64,000 nt of DNA from Bacteroidia bacterium (GCA_009930305.1 RZYM01000006.1:1-64000); one strand, 5' to 3'; counted from the first letter of the stretch, positions 50,341 through 60,518 are shown. Notes: generated from the letters alone by a model not told the origin. Made by a program: numbers and translations.

Positions 50341-51192
50341 TCACACCGTATCCATGAAACTTCTTTGTACTTTATTGAATAGCACAATACCTATTGAAAG
50401 TACTACTAGCATAAAGCAAAAGCTATATCCTAACATATTCCACGAGAACTCACCGGTTCCTAATGTTCCGTATTTAAATGTTTCAACTATAGGAGTTACC
50501 GGATTAAGTTGCATTAGCAATTTAATTTTGCCTTCGGGGATAGAACTTAAGGGATAAATTACAGGTGTGCCGTACATCCATAATTGCACAATAAATGTAA
50601 ATAGAATAGTTAAATCTCTATACTTAGTGGTAAGAGATGATATGATAATACCAAAACCTAATGCTAAGCCGGCTATCATTATTACAAGTAAGGGAAACAA
50701 ACTCAATGCCCAATTAGGCTCAACAGGCGTTCCTATTGCAAGAAAATAAATATATACAATTACGAATAGTAAAATTTGTATTCCTAATTTAACCAAGCCT
50801 GATACTATCGTCGATAATGGTGCTACTAAACGAGGAAAATATACTTTTCCAAAAATACCTTGATTGCTTATAAAGGTCGAAGATGTTTTATTTAAACAGT
50901 CGGCGAAATATTGCCAAAGACAAATACCAGCTAAGTAAAACAAAGGCTGTGGTAGCCCATCAGTACTAATGCCGGCTATGCCGCCGAACACTACCATATA
51001 CATAATTGTTGTTATTGCCGGTTGTATAACGAACCATAACGGACCAAGAATGGTTTGCTTATACATCGTTATGATGTCTCTTTTAACATACATCATAAAC
51101 AAATCGCGGTATCTCCACAATTCTTTAAAATCAACCTCCCATAATTTATTATGAGGTTTAATAATAGTTGTCCAAGTTTTATCTGAGGTCAT
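50341..51192 (-). CDS. wzm: Polysaccharide ABC exporter permease (Wzm-like)
   Basis: ELWRYRDLFMMYVKRDIITMYKQTILGPLWFVIQPAITTIMYMVVFGGIAGI; six TM segments. Confidence 0.93.
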   Translation of the reverse strand: MTSDKTWTTIIKPHNKLWEVDFKELWRYRDLFMMYVKRDIITMYKQTILGPLWFVIQPAITTIMYMVVFGGIAGISTDGLPQPLFYLAGICLWQYFADCLNKTSSTFISNQGIFGKVYFPRLVAPLSTIVSGLVKLGIQILLFVIVYIYFLAIGTPVEPNWALSLFPLLVIMIAGLALGFGIIISSLTTKYRDLTILFTFIVQLWMYGTPVIYPLSSIPEGKIKLLMQLNPVTPIVETFKYGTLGTGEFSWNMLGYSFCFMLVVLSIGIVLFNKVQRSFMDTV

Positions 51193-51223
51193 ATAAATTA
51201 TTTATTTTCAAAAAGCATAAAGA

Positions 51224-52705
51224 TTATTCACAATTTTCCCAACCAATAATATCATAATTCAAAGAAAAATACTGTTTAATTGCATTATTTTTCCAACAAG
51301 TTTTACCTTCACTTATTCCATATAGCATATATGGGAAATAATATTCCTCAATCATTGCTGAAGGTTTAATATATTTAACCATAGCATTTCTAAGTTTAGC
51401 GTATGATGATAATTCCTGTTTAATTTTAAATGGTTTTACAATAGCTATACCTTTAAATCCTTGGTTTTCTAATTGAATTAATTTTTCGTTTCTTAAATTG
51501 ACGTCATTGTAATATTGTTTTGCTCTGGCAAAATCCAAATTGCAACAATATATAGACAGTATTATCAAACAACATAATGAGATCACAATCAATGTATCAA
51601 TCAATTTATTTGATATATTATATCTATTACCTATTATAATACCAACAAATAAGAATACTGCTACAATAATAAAAGACATATAAGAGAATGACCTTAAGGG
51701 AGCATACCAATTCATAACTGCTACACACGGTGCTATTGCAATCATAATAAATGCCAACAAACAAACAGCGATAATTACATAAAACTTCCATGTAATTTTA
51801 TAATGCGACAATATTGTTTGCCCATTTCTTTTCATTATATAACCAATATATAGGGATATAGGAAATAATATTATGAAATATGCAGACTTAGATGATAGTC
51901 TCCATATAAAAATAAAAGAAGCAAATATTTCTTTGTAGATTAATTCACTAAAAGAAAAGATTCTATCATGATTTACACCATTAAGTCTTACCTCATTACC
52001 GGGAGCAAACAACATGAATAAAAAACCAACAAATATAATTATGAGGCATATCATTAATCGCAAATTTTTCTTATTATTAAGCATAATTTTTAGAGAACGA
52101 CACTTATACCATCTCCAAATAAATACAATGACGTATAATAATATAACCAACGGAGTAAATGTTTCTGCTATTCCACTTAAATATATTGACAAAATAACGA
52201 TAAAGATCCATGTATATACATTATTGTTTTTGTTAGCAAATAAAAGATAGCTTAATAAGATTACAGCCCATATACAAAAGATGTATGAAAAACAACAAAT
52301 CCAATATAGTGTACTAAATTCAAGCAATGACATCAAACCAATATTTGTAAATAAAACAGAAAATGTTATTTTGCGAAATGCAGATATGTTTGGAACTAAA
52401 TAATTAATCCAGATATAGAGACTAAGATACCCAAAAACTAAATTAACGATAAAGAAAATTGAATAAAAATTAGTATAAATCGCAAATTTTGTAAGTAAAC
52501 CACTCACAAAAAATGCACTAAATCGTCCTTGCCAATTCATATATAAATCAGCAACATATTTCCATATTGATTTTGTTCCTAAATCAGCAACAAAACCATA
52601 GTCATCCAATGACAATACATTGTATGCTGATAGATATGACAAATATATTGTCGAAGATGTTGCTGCAATAATTAATAATATGTCAATTAATACTTTCTTT
52701 TTCAT
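51224..52705 (-). CDS. Polytopic membrane protein (DUF6056-like; GT-C candidate)
   Basis: 493 aa, >10 TM; first loop NVLSLDDYGFVADLGTKSIWKYVADLYMNWQGRFSAFF with acidic pair. Confidence 0.55.
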   Translation of the reverse strand: MKKKVLIDILLIIAATSSTIYLSYLSAYNVLSLDDYGFVADLGTKSIWKYVADLYMNWQGRFSAFFVSGLLTKFAIYTNFYSIFFIVNLVFGYLSLYIWINYLVPNISAFRKITFSVLFTNIGLMSLLEFSTLYWICCFSYIFCIWAVILLSYLLFANKNNNVYTWIFIVILSIYLSGIAETFTPLVILLYVIVFIWRWYKCRSLKIMLNNKKNLRLMICLIIIFVGFLFMLFAPGNEVRLNGVNHDRIFSFSELIYKEIFASFIFIWRLSSKSAYFIILFPISLYIGYIMKRNGQTILSHYKITWKFYVIIAVCLLAFIMIAIAPCVAVMNWYAPLRSFSYMSFIIVAVFLFVGIIIGNRYNISNKLIDTLIVISLCCLIILSIYCCNLDFARAKQYYNDVNLRNEKLIQLENQGFKGIAIVKPFKIKQELSSYAKLRNAMVKYIKPSAMIEEYYFPYMLYGISEGKTCWKNNAIKQYFSLNYDIIGWENCE

Positions 52706-53838
52706 ATAATCTCACAAATTAATTTAACATCCTCTTCAGTCAAATCATAATACATTGGCAGACGTACCAAACAATCAGCAAATTTGTCGCAATTAGGTAA
52801 ATCGCGTCCATCATGTTTATTCTGATAATATGTGCTGCTGTGCAAACTCAAGTAATGGAATACAGCTAATATATCGTTGTCTTTAAGTTTTTTAATTAAT
52901 GCAGTACGCTCTTCTAAATTATTGCATACCAAATAAAACATGTGCGCATTGTTAGTGGCATAAGATGGCAAATCCGGTAATGAAAACATACCCTTATCTG
53001 CTAATGGTTCTAGCAATCTGTAGTAGGTATTCCATAACTGCTTGCGCTTATCTTGAATAATATCAAGATGCTCTACTTGAGCCCACAAAAAAGCAGCTAT
53101 AACCTCACTCGGTAAAAAAGAAGAGCCTGTATCAACCCAACCATATTTATTAACTTCTCCCCTAAAAAATTCTGCTCTGTTTGTTCCCTTTTCCCAAATA
53201 ATTTCAGCACGGCGGATAAAACGTTCATCATTTATCGCCAACATTCCACCTTCACCCGAAATAATGTTCTTTGTTTCGTGAAATGAAAATGCAGCTAAAT
53301 GCCCGATCGAACCTAATGCTTTTTTCTCTCCTGTTTTTGGCGAAATATAGTATGAATCAATCGCTTGTGCAGCATCTTCAACAACCAATAAATTATGGCG
53401 ATTAGCGACGTCCATAATCTTATCCATATCGCAAGCTACACCTGCATAATGCACAGGTACAATAACTTTCGTTTTGGGCGTGATTAAAGCCTCTATTTTA
53501 TCGGCATCAATATTGGGATTGTTTTTATAGCTATCTGCAAATACAATTTTCGCTCCGGCACGCACAAATGCCAATGCAGATGATACGAATGTATAACTTG
53601 GAACAATTACTTCATCACCCGGCTGAATGTTGCAAAGAATAGCAGTCATTTCAAGTGCATCCGTACAACTTGTTGTAAGTAAGCACTTTCTAAAACCGTA
53701 ACAATCTTCAAAATACTTTTGGCATTTCTTGGTAAAATCGCCATTACCTGACAATTTTCCTTTGAAAACCGCCTGATACATATAATGCGCTTCTTTACCG
53801 GTAAGATACGGAAGATTAAAAGGAATATGATGTGTCAT
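52702..53838 (-). CDS. wecE: DegT-family TDP-4-oxo-6-deoxy-D-glucose transaminase (WecE/RffA-like)
   Basis: IPFNLPYLTGKEAHYMYQAVFKGKLSGNGDFTKKCQKYFE, TTSCTDALEMTAIL, VVEDAAQAIDSYY, FSFHETKNIISGEGGML. Confidence 0.88.
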   Translation of the reverse strand: MTHHIPFNLPYLTGKEAHYMYQAVFKGKLSGNGDFTKKCQKYFEDCYGFRKCLLTTSCTDALEMTAILCNIQPGDEVIVPSYTFVSSALAFVRAGAKIVFADSYKNNPNIDADKIEALITPKTKVIVPVHYAGVACDMDKIMDVANRHNLLVVEDAAQAIDSYYISPKTGEKKALGSIGHLAAFSFHETKNIISGEGGMLAINDERFIRRAEIIWEKGTNRAEFFRGEVNKYGWVDTGSSFLPSEVIAAFLWAQVEHLDIIQDKRKQLWNTYYRLLEPLADKGMFSLPDLPSYATNNAHMFYLVCNNLEERTALIKKLKDNDILAVFHYLSLHSSTYYQNKHDGRDLPNCDKFADCLVRLPMYYDLTEEDVKLICEII

Positions 53839-54442
53839 AGTTGAGTTGTAAAATCATTCATGTTTTGTAAATATTGGAGTAATAGGTATTTTAACTAGTC
53901 GCACCTGCACACAATCAAAATATTTTGCAAAGATAAAGAAACAAATGCAAATACTAATGAATAATGTTATAATTTAGGTATTATACATGCTTTTACCTTA
54001 CGAAAATTAACAAAAAAGGAGATTTTGTGTAATAACACTTTCACTTTTTAAACAAATTCTCTTTGATTCTTAGTGAACATGCCGCCATGTCAAAAAAAAA
54101 TACAGTTTATATGGATTTTGTGATTTTCCATCTCCCAACTCTCTGACGACTTTTACGATCTTCGTCTAACAGTGTTTTGACTTCTTCATTTTCTTTTCTT
54201 AATTAATACCTAATTAAGAATCTTTATATTTGTTGGGAAGCATACAGAGAAATTATAATATCATAATTTTGCAAATTTAATTATAATTAAATTCAAATGG
54301 GAATTGATAAAACAAAAACATTATAAAGAATAGATTTTGAAAATTCAAATAAGTTATTTTGTTGTTTTTTTGTTGTCACACTTGTTAATTTGAACTATAT
54401 GCCTTATTCACTAGAGCGTTCAATATAACAATTAGAACACAC

Positions 54443-54775
54443 TTAAATAAAAAACACCACCACCCCTACCATTATTACAGCTATTGCAATAACTTTTTGT
54501 TTGTTAATCTTTTCGTTAAAGAAGAATAATGCGAGAGTTGGAACGAATAAATAGCTTAATGACTCTATAATGGAGACTTCTTTTACCAACACGCCTCTTC
54601 TCATAGCAAAGATATTGACAAAAAGAGATACAAACATTAAGCCATAGCCACCTATCACTTTCCAATTCAAATATTCTAATAGAAACGAGTTATGCTCAGC
54701 TTTCGAGCTACTTTTTAGCAACATTTGTGAAAAAGAAGCTATTAATACACTTATAACAACTAATAAGTAATACAT
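54443..54775 (-). CDS. EamA/SMR-type half-size transporter (ArnE/ArnF-like)
   Basis: 110 aa, four TM: YYLLVVISVLIASFSQMLLKSSSK..., VIESLSYLFVPTLALFFFNEKINKQKVIAIAVIMVGVVVFFI. Confidence 0.75.
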   Translation of the reverse strand: MYYLLVVISVLIASFSQMLLKSSSKAEHNSFLLEYLNWKVIGGYGLMFVSLFVNIFAMRRGVLVKEVSIIESLSYLFVPTLALFFFNEKINKQKVIAIAVIMVGVVVFFI

Positions 54776-54813
54776 AATTTCTATTTATTATTCTGCCATA
54801 ATATGTACAAGTA

Positions 54814-55176
54814 TCATGCTTTTGCAAATAATGCTATGCCAATAATGATAATTGTTCCACCAATAATATTATTCAATGTTATGCCCTCACCAAAGATAAG
54901 AGCCGAAAACATAAGTACAAAAATAAGACTTGTACCCTTAAACATATACGCAGTAGTAAGCTCAATGCGTTTAAGTACCTGCTGCCATATTACTGCGTAA
55001 ATTCCTAATATCACAACAATTGCCGCAACTCCACCAAAAAATGTTACACTCAAGAACTCTTGCTGCGAAGTAAACTTAGTTGCAATAGATACTGAGGCAT
55101 AAAAAAAATTTACAAGAAGTAAAATAACAACTGAATTTATATTTATTTTGCTATTATGATGATATGTCATACACAT
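54814..55176 (-). CDS. EamA/SMR-type half-size transporter (ArnE/ArnF-like), second of pair
   Basis: 120 aa, four TM: ...TTAYMFKGTSLIFVLMFSALIFGEGITLNNIIGGTIIIIGIALFAKA. Confidence 0.75.
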   Translation of the reverse strand: MCMTYHHNSKININSVVILLLVNFFYASVSIATKFTSQQEFLSVTFFGGVAAIVVILGIYAVIWQQVLKRIELTTAYMFKGTSLIFVLMFSALIFGEGITLNNIIGGTIIIIGIALFAKA

Positions 55177-56084
55177 TGATTTATTATATCACAAGTTCTT
55201 TGTGCTTGCTCCTCGGTATAATGAAAATCATTAAACAAATTAATTATTTTATTATGTAAACTAACAGATTGAACATGGATATCATTATTAAACAATATAT
55301 TGCATGGTTTGTAATGTGAACTTGCATATAATCCATTTTCAAAGAGTTTATTTAATATTTCAATCTTATTTTCTACAATAATATTAAATCGCCAATTTTG
55401 AAAAGAATCGTCTAAAATAATGTTCTGCGGCAATATTTGTTTATAGATATTATTTATTCTGGTTTTATGAGCAATTGTAGCAATAATTTTGTTTATAACT
55501 ATTGATTTATATTCATTTATGTTATCAATAGAATTTGTATTAAGCCAACCTTGAGGGACTTGTTTGATCTTTACACCACTATGAAATGCCCTTTTATAAT
55601 AATTTTCTATATCAAAATCTATAAATTTTGCTTCAGCTTTTTCTATTAATTTATTAATGTAAGCATAACCACCATACCCTAATTCTATTTGCTTAGCATA
55701 TCCTGTACTATATAAAACCAAGTCAACATTATTATTAATTAATTCATCAAAGTTTGGTAAACACAAACATTTATCGTCAATTATTTTACAATCAGGTTGT
55801 ATTAATTTTATTTTATTGAAAAGCAGATCTGTTTCGTAAACATGTCCGTATGTTCTGACAAATACTATTCCCGCACACTTTGTTTTACTAAGTTGATCAA
55901 TAATAATATCTTCATCTATGCATAAGGTATATTTATTTATATCAACAAAACGAAATGGGATTTGCGCAAGATTAAAAGTTAATGGAACTATAGGGCATAC
56001 GTTAGCAGGAATTAAATATAAGCCAGGATAAGACTTAATAAAGCTATATAATATAGCTGCAGCTCTTTGTGCAAATAGAATCAT
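55167..56084 (-). CDS. Divergent DegT-like PLP-dependent aminotransferase-fold protein
   Basis: 305 aa; LIPANVCPIVPLTFNLAQIPFRFVDINKYTLCIDED..., CKIIDDKCLCLPNF, LYSTGYAKQIELGYGGYAYI (retained Lys plus GG pattern). Confidence 0.65.
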   Translation of the reverse strand: MILFAQRAAAILYSFIKSYPGLYLIPANVCPIVPLTFNLAQIPFRFVDINKYTLCIDEDIIIDQLSKTKCAGIVFVRTYGHVYETDLLFNKIKLIQPDCKIIDDKCLCLPNFDELINNNVDLVLYSTGYAKQIELGYGGYAYINKLIEKAEAKFIDFDIENYYKRAFHSGVKIKQVPQGWLNTNSIDNINEYKSIVINKIIATIAHKTRINNIYKQILPQNIILDDSFQNWRFNIIVENKIEILNKLFENGLYASSHYKPCNILFNNDIHVQSVSLHNKIINLFNDFHYTEEQAQRTCDIINQCV

Positions 56085-57022
56085 TAATGTTTATTTTCAA
56101 AATTAACAATTTCACGAATAACATATTGCGGTGCATTATTCTGATTTATGTAAATACGACCTACATACTCACCCAACATCCCTAATAAAAACATCAACAT
56201 TCCACCAATAAAAAGTATAACAGACATTAACGAAGCATATCCTGAAGGCACATCATTTGAAATCAATCGCATAAGAACAATATATATTCCATACACTACA
56301 CCTATTCCAGCGACAACAAACCCTAACATAGTGGACATTCTTAATGGCTTAACTGAAAATGCAGTAAAACCATTCATCCATAATTTTATTAATCTGAATA
56401 ATGAATATCCAGACTGACCATCTATTCTTTTTCTATGTTTAACAACAACTCCGCCTATCCGTTTAGTTGTTCTAAATATTAAACCACTAATATAAGCGTA
56501 ACAATTATTAAATTTGATTATTTCTTCTATTACATACTTTCTTACTACAAAAAAACTTGTTGGGTTTAGATCTTTAGGTCTATCAAGTAATATTTCACCC
56601 ATTTTACGATTAATATTACTGCCTATCCGTCTATACCATTTTTGCATTGTATGCTCATAGCATCCATATACAATATCAAAATCACCATTTTCTAACTTGT
56701 CAATTAATTGCCATAACTCATCTATAGGACTCTGACCATCATCATCTAACGATACTATAATATCGCCTGTAGCATATCTGTAACCTGCAAGTAAAGCAGA
56801 TTGTTGCCCGAAGTTCTTTGCGAAACAAATTGCTTTTATTTTTGAATTAGCACATAAATTTCTAATAACATGCCATACATTATCTTTTGAAAAATCATTC
56901 ACAAGAATAATTTCGTAATCATAATTATCACGCTGTGAAACCATCATAATAATTTCTTTTACAACTTTTTCGATGGTTTTCTCTGAATTATAGCATGGTA
57001 TAACAAAGCTAAGTTTTTTCAT
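56084..57022 (-). CDS. GT2 polyprenyl-phosphate sugar transferase (ArnC/GtrB/DPM1-like, two C-terminal TM)
   Basis: LSFVIPCYNSEKTIEKVVKEI, LVNDFSKDNVWHVI, ICFAKNFGQQSALLAGYRYATGDIIVSLDDDGQSPIDELW; TM helices near the C-terminus. Confidence 0.9.
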   Translation of the reverse strand: MKKLSFVIPCYNSEKTIEKVVKEIIMMVSQRDNYDYEIILVNDFSKDNVWHVIRNLCANSKIKAICFAKNFGQQSALLAGYRYATGDIIVSLDDDGQSPIDELWQLIDKLENGDFDIVYGCYEHTMQKWYRRIGSNINRKMGEILLDRPKDLNPTSFFVVRKYVIEEIIKFNNCYAYISGLIFRTTKRIGGVVVKHRKRIDGQSGYSLFRLIKLWMNGFTAFSVKPLRMSTMLGFVVAGIGVVYGIYIVLMRLISNDVPSGYASLMSVILFIGGMLMFLLGMLGEYVGRIYINQNNAPQYVIREIVNFENKH

Positions 57023-57023
57023 A

Positions 57024-58019
57024 TTATAACGTCATAGGTTCCTGACCTGTTTTAATGAAATGATAATTTTTATATAATTTGATTTTCCATTCTATTTTAT
57101 AATCTTCATACATGTTTATTAAGTCTGTATATTGCGGATTCCACTGAAGCCTTTTTTTTGCTTTAGATATGTCATATATATAACCCCTACTCAGTCCTTG
57201 CTTTTCCGGAAATAATAAAATTTCTGATTTTTTATTTGTTTTAAAAACTTCCGCAATTGCATTTGCTTCATCAAACTGTGAATATCCAACGCCACTGGCA
57301 ATATTAAATACTCCTTTAGTCTCATTACTATTTATTGCACACTCAAAAGCACTTAAAACATCTTTAATATAAACGTGATCTCTTTTTTTACTTTGATCGC
57401 CCCATACTTCAATAGGTAAACCTTTTAATGCATTCTCAAAATAAATTTCTAAAGCACTTTTATGGTATGTTCCGTCAATATCTAAATGACCTAATATTTC
57501 GCCATAACCACGAACACCGGTAAGGCGTAAAGCTATGCCATTCATTCCAAAATCTTTGTTAAAATAATCAACAAAATTTTCTGCTGCTATTTTTGATATA
57601 ATATATGGTGAATGGTCGCCTCTAAACGAAATCGTATCATTTTCTGATATAACAAGTTTTTGAACATCATTATACACTTTGTGAGATGATGCCAAAACAA
57701 ACTTTTTGATGTCATTTTTTTTGCAATATTCAAGCAATTTATATACACCTATTGTGTTAATTTCAAAAAATTTAGATACCGGGGTTTCATGTTCAGCCAA
57801 GCATGCGGATAAATCAACAATTACATCAATATTTAATGGTAATGATTTAAAAGAATCAACATCATTAATATCAAAATACTGATGTTTAACATTTTGCGTA
57901 TCAAAAAAATCAAAAACTTTTTTTGAACGCCCCAAAGCTAAGACATCATATCCTTTTTTTTGCAAATACGGACACAAATATCTGCCAACGTAACCTGTTG
58001 CTCCTATTATTGCTATCAT
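57024..58019 (-). CDS. NAD-dependent epimerase/dehydratase (extended SDR)
   Basis: MIAIIGATGYVGRYLCPYLQKKGYDV; ASSHKVYND; YIISKIAAENF (YxxxK). Confidence 0.88.
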   Translation of the reverse strand: MIAIIGATGYVGRYLCPYLQKKGYDVLALGRSKKVFDFFDTQNVKHQYFDINDVDSFKSLPLNIDVIVDLSACLAEHETPVSKFFEINTIGVYKLLEYCKKNDIKKFVLASSHKVYNDVQKLVISENDTISFRGDHSPYIISKIAAENFVDYFNKDFGMNGIALRLTGVRGYGEILGHLDIDGTYHKSALEIYFENALKGLPIEVWGDQSKKRDHVYIKDVLSAFECAINSNETKGVFNIASGVGYSQFDEANAIAEVFKTNKKSEILLFPEKQGLSRGYIYDISKAKKRLQWNPQYTDLINMYEDYKIEWKIKLYKNYHFIKTGQEPMTL

Positions 58020-59131
58020 ATTTTAACTTTTTTATTCGATTGATATATGAAATAACCACTTCTTTCTGCACTACACGTAATATTTTTAAGTTCTTCGTTT
58101 GAGATTTCGGCTTTTATAATTTGAGGATGTGATTGATAATTAAGTATATACGGTTTTACATATTCCGTTTCTTTGCATAAGAAATAAACGCCCGAATATG
58201 ATTTACGATTTAAGATAGGCACATTAAATTTATTTAAGGCGACTTCGATAACTCCTTTCAAAAAATCATAACCTGTAGATAATTGTACAAGATCTGAACC
58301 TATAAAATCACCTCCCATACGTGCGCCTAATTCTATTATAAAAATTTCACCATCAGCTGTTATCTTATATTCGGTATGAGATGCTCCGTTAGTTATTCCT
58401 AATGCATTTAAAGCCTTTACAGTAATCGCATTAATCTCTGTTTTTATAGCATCAGACAAATTTGATGGCTGATGATGCTCTAATTCTACAAAATGAGGTG
58501 CTTCTGTTGTAACCTTATCTGTAATTGCCAATGGATAATGTTGCCCTTTATAACTGATAAATTCAACGCTGATTTCTCGACCATCAACAAACTGCTCTAC
58601 CATTGCTTGTTTTAAAAAAGAATCAGAAAGGGCTTGATTAATAGCTATTCTAAGTTCGGCATTATTATTAACCTTTGAAACTCCCATACTGCCAGAACGA
58701 TCAACAGGTTTAACAATTAAAGGAAACTTTAAATCTTTGTCTTTTAAATCGGTATAAGATGTAATCTTTTGAAACCAAGGACATGGAACATCAGCCTTAT
58801 AAAAAGCTTCGCGCATTAAAGCTTTATTATTTGCCCTAACTGCAGCATCATAATTATTACCTATAATCCCCATATTATTAGCGACGTATGCAACAGTTGG
58901 TGCAGCAACATCCGAAGCAATTGTACATATACCATCTATCTTTTCGGATATACAGATTGCTAATATTTCTTCCTTCTCAATAATAGAAATAGGATAAAAT
59001 TTATCGACCACTTCTGCGCATACGGCCCCTTCTTTCCATGCAAAACAAATGGTATATATACCCATTTCTTTAGCTTTTAAAACCAAAGGTTCTTGTAAGT
59101 AGCCGGCTCCTATAATTGCAAGTTTTTTCAT
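58016..59131 (-). CDS. ATP-grasp domain ligase/carboxylate-amine ligase-like
   Basis: LAIIGAGYLQEPLVLKAKEMG, FPLIVKPVDRSGSMGVSKV, MVEQFVDGREISVEFI, FIIELGARMGGDFIGSDLV. Confidence 0.88.
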   Translation of the reverse strand: MKKLAIIGAGYLQEPLVLKAKEMGIYTICFAWKEGAVCAEVVDKFYPISIIEKEEILAICISEKIDGICTIASDVAAPTVAYVANNMGIIGNNYDAAVRANNKALMREAFYKADVPCPWFQKITSYTDLKDKDLKFPLIVKPVDRSGSMGVSKVNNNAELRIAINQALSDSFLKQAMVEQFVDGREISVEFISYKGQHYPLAITDKVTTEAPHFVELEHHQPSNLSDAIKTEINAITVKALNALGITNGASHTEYKITADGEIFIIELGARMGGDFIGSDLVQLSTGYDFLKGVIEVALNKFNVPILNRKSYSGVYFLCKETEYVKPYILNYQSHPQIIKAEISNEELKNITCSAERSGYFIYQSNKKVKI

Positions 59132-59202
59132 TAAAATATATTACCATATATCTAAAAAACTACCTTTCTGCACGCATTGGATTCTGTATAAAATCTTGAT
59201 TA

Positions 59203-60510
59203 CTATACCCCTATACCCTCGTAATAAAATCCGAGATTTTCTAATTCTTGCTTATCATAAATATTGCGACCATCAATTATAATTGGCGTACGCATTGTTT
59301 TAAGCAATACCTGCCAACTTGGCAACCTGAATTCTTGCCATTCTGTTACCAAACAAATTGCATCAACATTTAATGCTGCATCATATATATCGGAAGCAAA
59401 TGTCAGGTTTTTGTCTGTGATGTTTATTTCCTTTACAACAGGATCGAATACCCTAAGCTTACAACCCGCTTCCAACAACTTATTAATCAAAACTACTGAT
59501 GGGGCCTCGCGCATGTCATCTGTATTTGGCTTAAATGTAAGCCCCCATATTGCGACTGCCTTATCATTCAAATTATTATTAAACTTATTCGCAAGTTTCT
59601 GGTATAAGATAGACTTTTGATTATCATTAACCTCTTCAACAGCATTTAGCAATTGCATATTGTAGCCGTTTTGCTGTGCAGTTTTAATAAGAGCCTTTAC
59701 ATCCTTAGGGAAGCAAGAGCCACCGTATCCACAACCTGCATACAAAAACTTACTACCTATACGAGGATCGCTACCTATACCTCGTCTTACATTATTTATA
59801 TCAGCCCCTACCAATTCACAAAGATTTGCAATATCGTTCATAAAACTAATACGAGTAGCCAACATCGAATTTGCAGCATATTTAGTCATTTCGGCTGATG
59901 GTATATCCATAAATATTACTCGGAAATTATTTAGTAGAAATGGTTTATAAAGCCTGCTCATAATCTCCTTTGCAGTATCACTCTCAACGCCAACAACCAC
60001 TCTGTCGGGGCTCATAAAATCTTTAATTGCAGCGCCCTCCTTTAAAAATTCGGGGTTGGAAGCAACATCGAATGTAAGTTTTGAATTACGTTTATCTAAT
60101 TCTGCTTGTATAGCTTGCCTTACTTTTTTTGATGTGCCAACAGGTACTGTACTTTTTGTAACAAGCAATATGTGCTTGTTCATATTTTTACCTACAGTGC
60201 GTGCTACTTCTAATACATATTTAAGATCTGCACTGCCGTCTTCATCAGGTGGAGTACCTACAGCACTGAATACCACTTCTACTGTATTCAGCACCTCTGT
60301 TAAATCTGTAGTAAAACTTAGTCGACCGGCAGATACATTTCTTAGTACAATTTCTTCTAATCCTGGTTCAAATATGGGTATTTCGCCTTGCTTTAAAGCA
60401 TTTATTTTATTTGCATCAACATCAACACAAGTAACGTTGGTACCCATTTCGGCGAAACAAGCACCACTTACCAAACCTACATATCCTGTACCTACTATTG
60501 CTATGTTCAT
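59203..60510 (-). CDS. ugd: UDP-glucose 6-dehydrogenase
   Basis: MNIAIVGTGYVGLVSGACFAEMGTNVTCVDVD, KSTVPVGTS, GYGGSCFPKDVKALI, FKPNTDDMREAPS. Confidence 0.95.
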   Translation of the reverse strand: MNIAIVGTGYVGLVSGACFAEMGTNVTCVDVDANKINALKQGEIPIFEPGLEEIVLRNVSAGRLSFTTDLTEVLNTVEVVFSAVGTPPDEDGSADLKYVLEVARTVGKNMNKHILLVTKSTVPVGTSKKVRQAIQAELDKRNSKLTFDVASNPEFLKEGAAIKDFMSPDRVVVGVESDTAKEIMSRLYKPFLLNNFRVIFMDIPSAEMTKYAANSMLATRISFMNDIANLCELVGADINNVRRGIGSDPRIGSKFLYAGCGYGGSCFPKDVKALIKTAQQNGYNMQLLNAVEEVNDNQKSILYQKLANKFNNNLNDKAVAIWGLTFKPNTDDMREAPSVVLINKLLEAGCKLRVFDPVVKEINITDKNLTFASDIYDAALNVDAICLVTEWQEFRLPSWQVLLKTMRTPIIIDGRNIYDKQELENLGFYYEGIGV

Positions 60511-60518
60511 ATTTTATC

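Noticed and set aside
53839-54442. Invertible (phase-variable) capsule promoter as in Bacteroides
   Set aside because: No pair of matching inverted repeats spaced to bracket a promoter was found, and no dedicated invertase gene is adjacent; only local palindromes are present.
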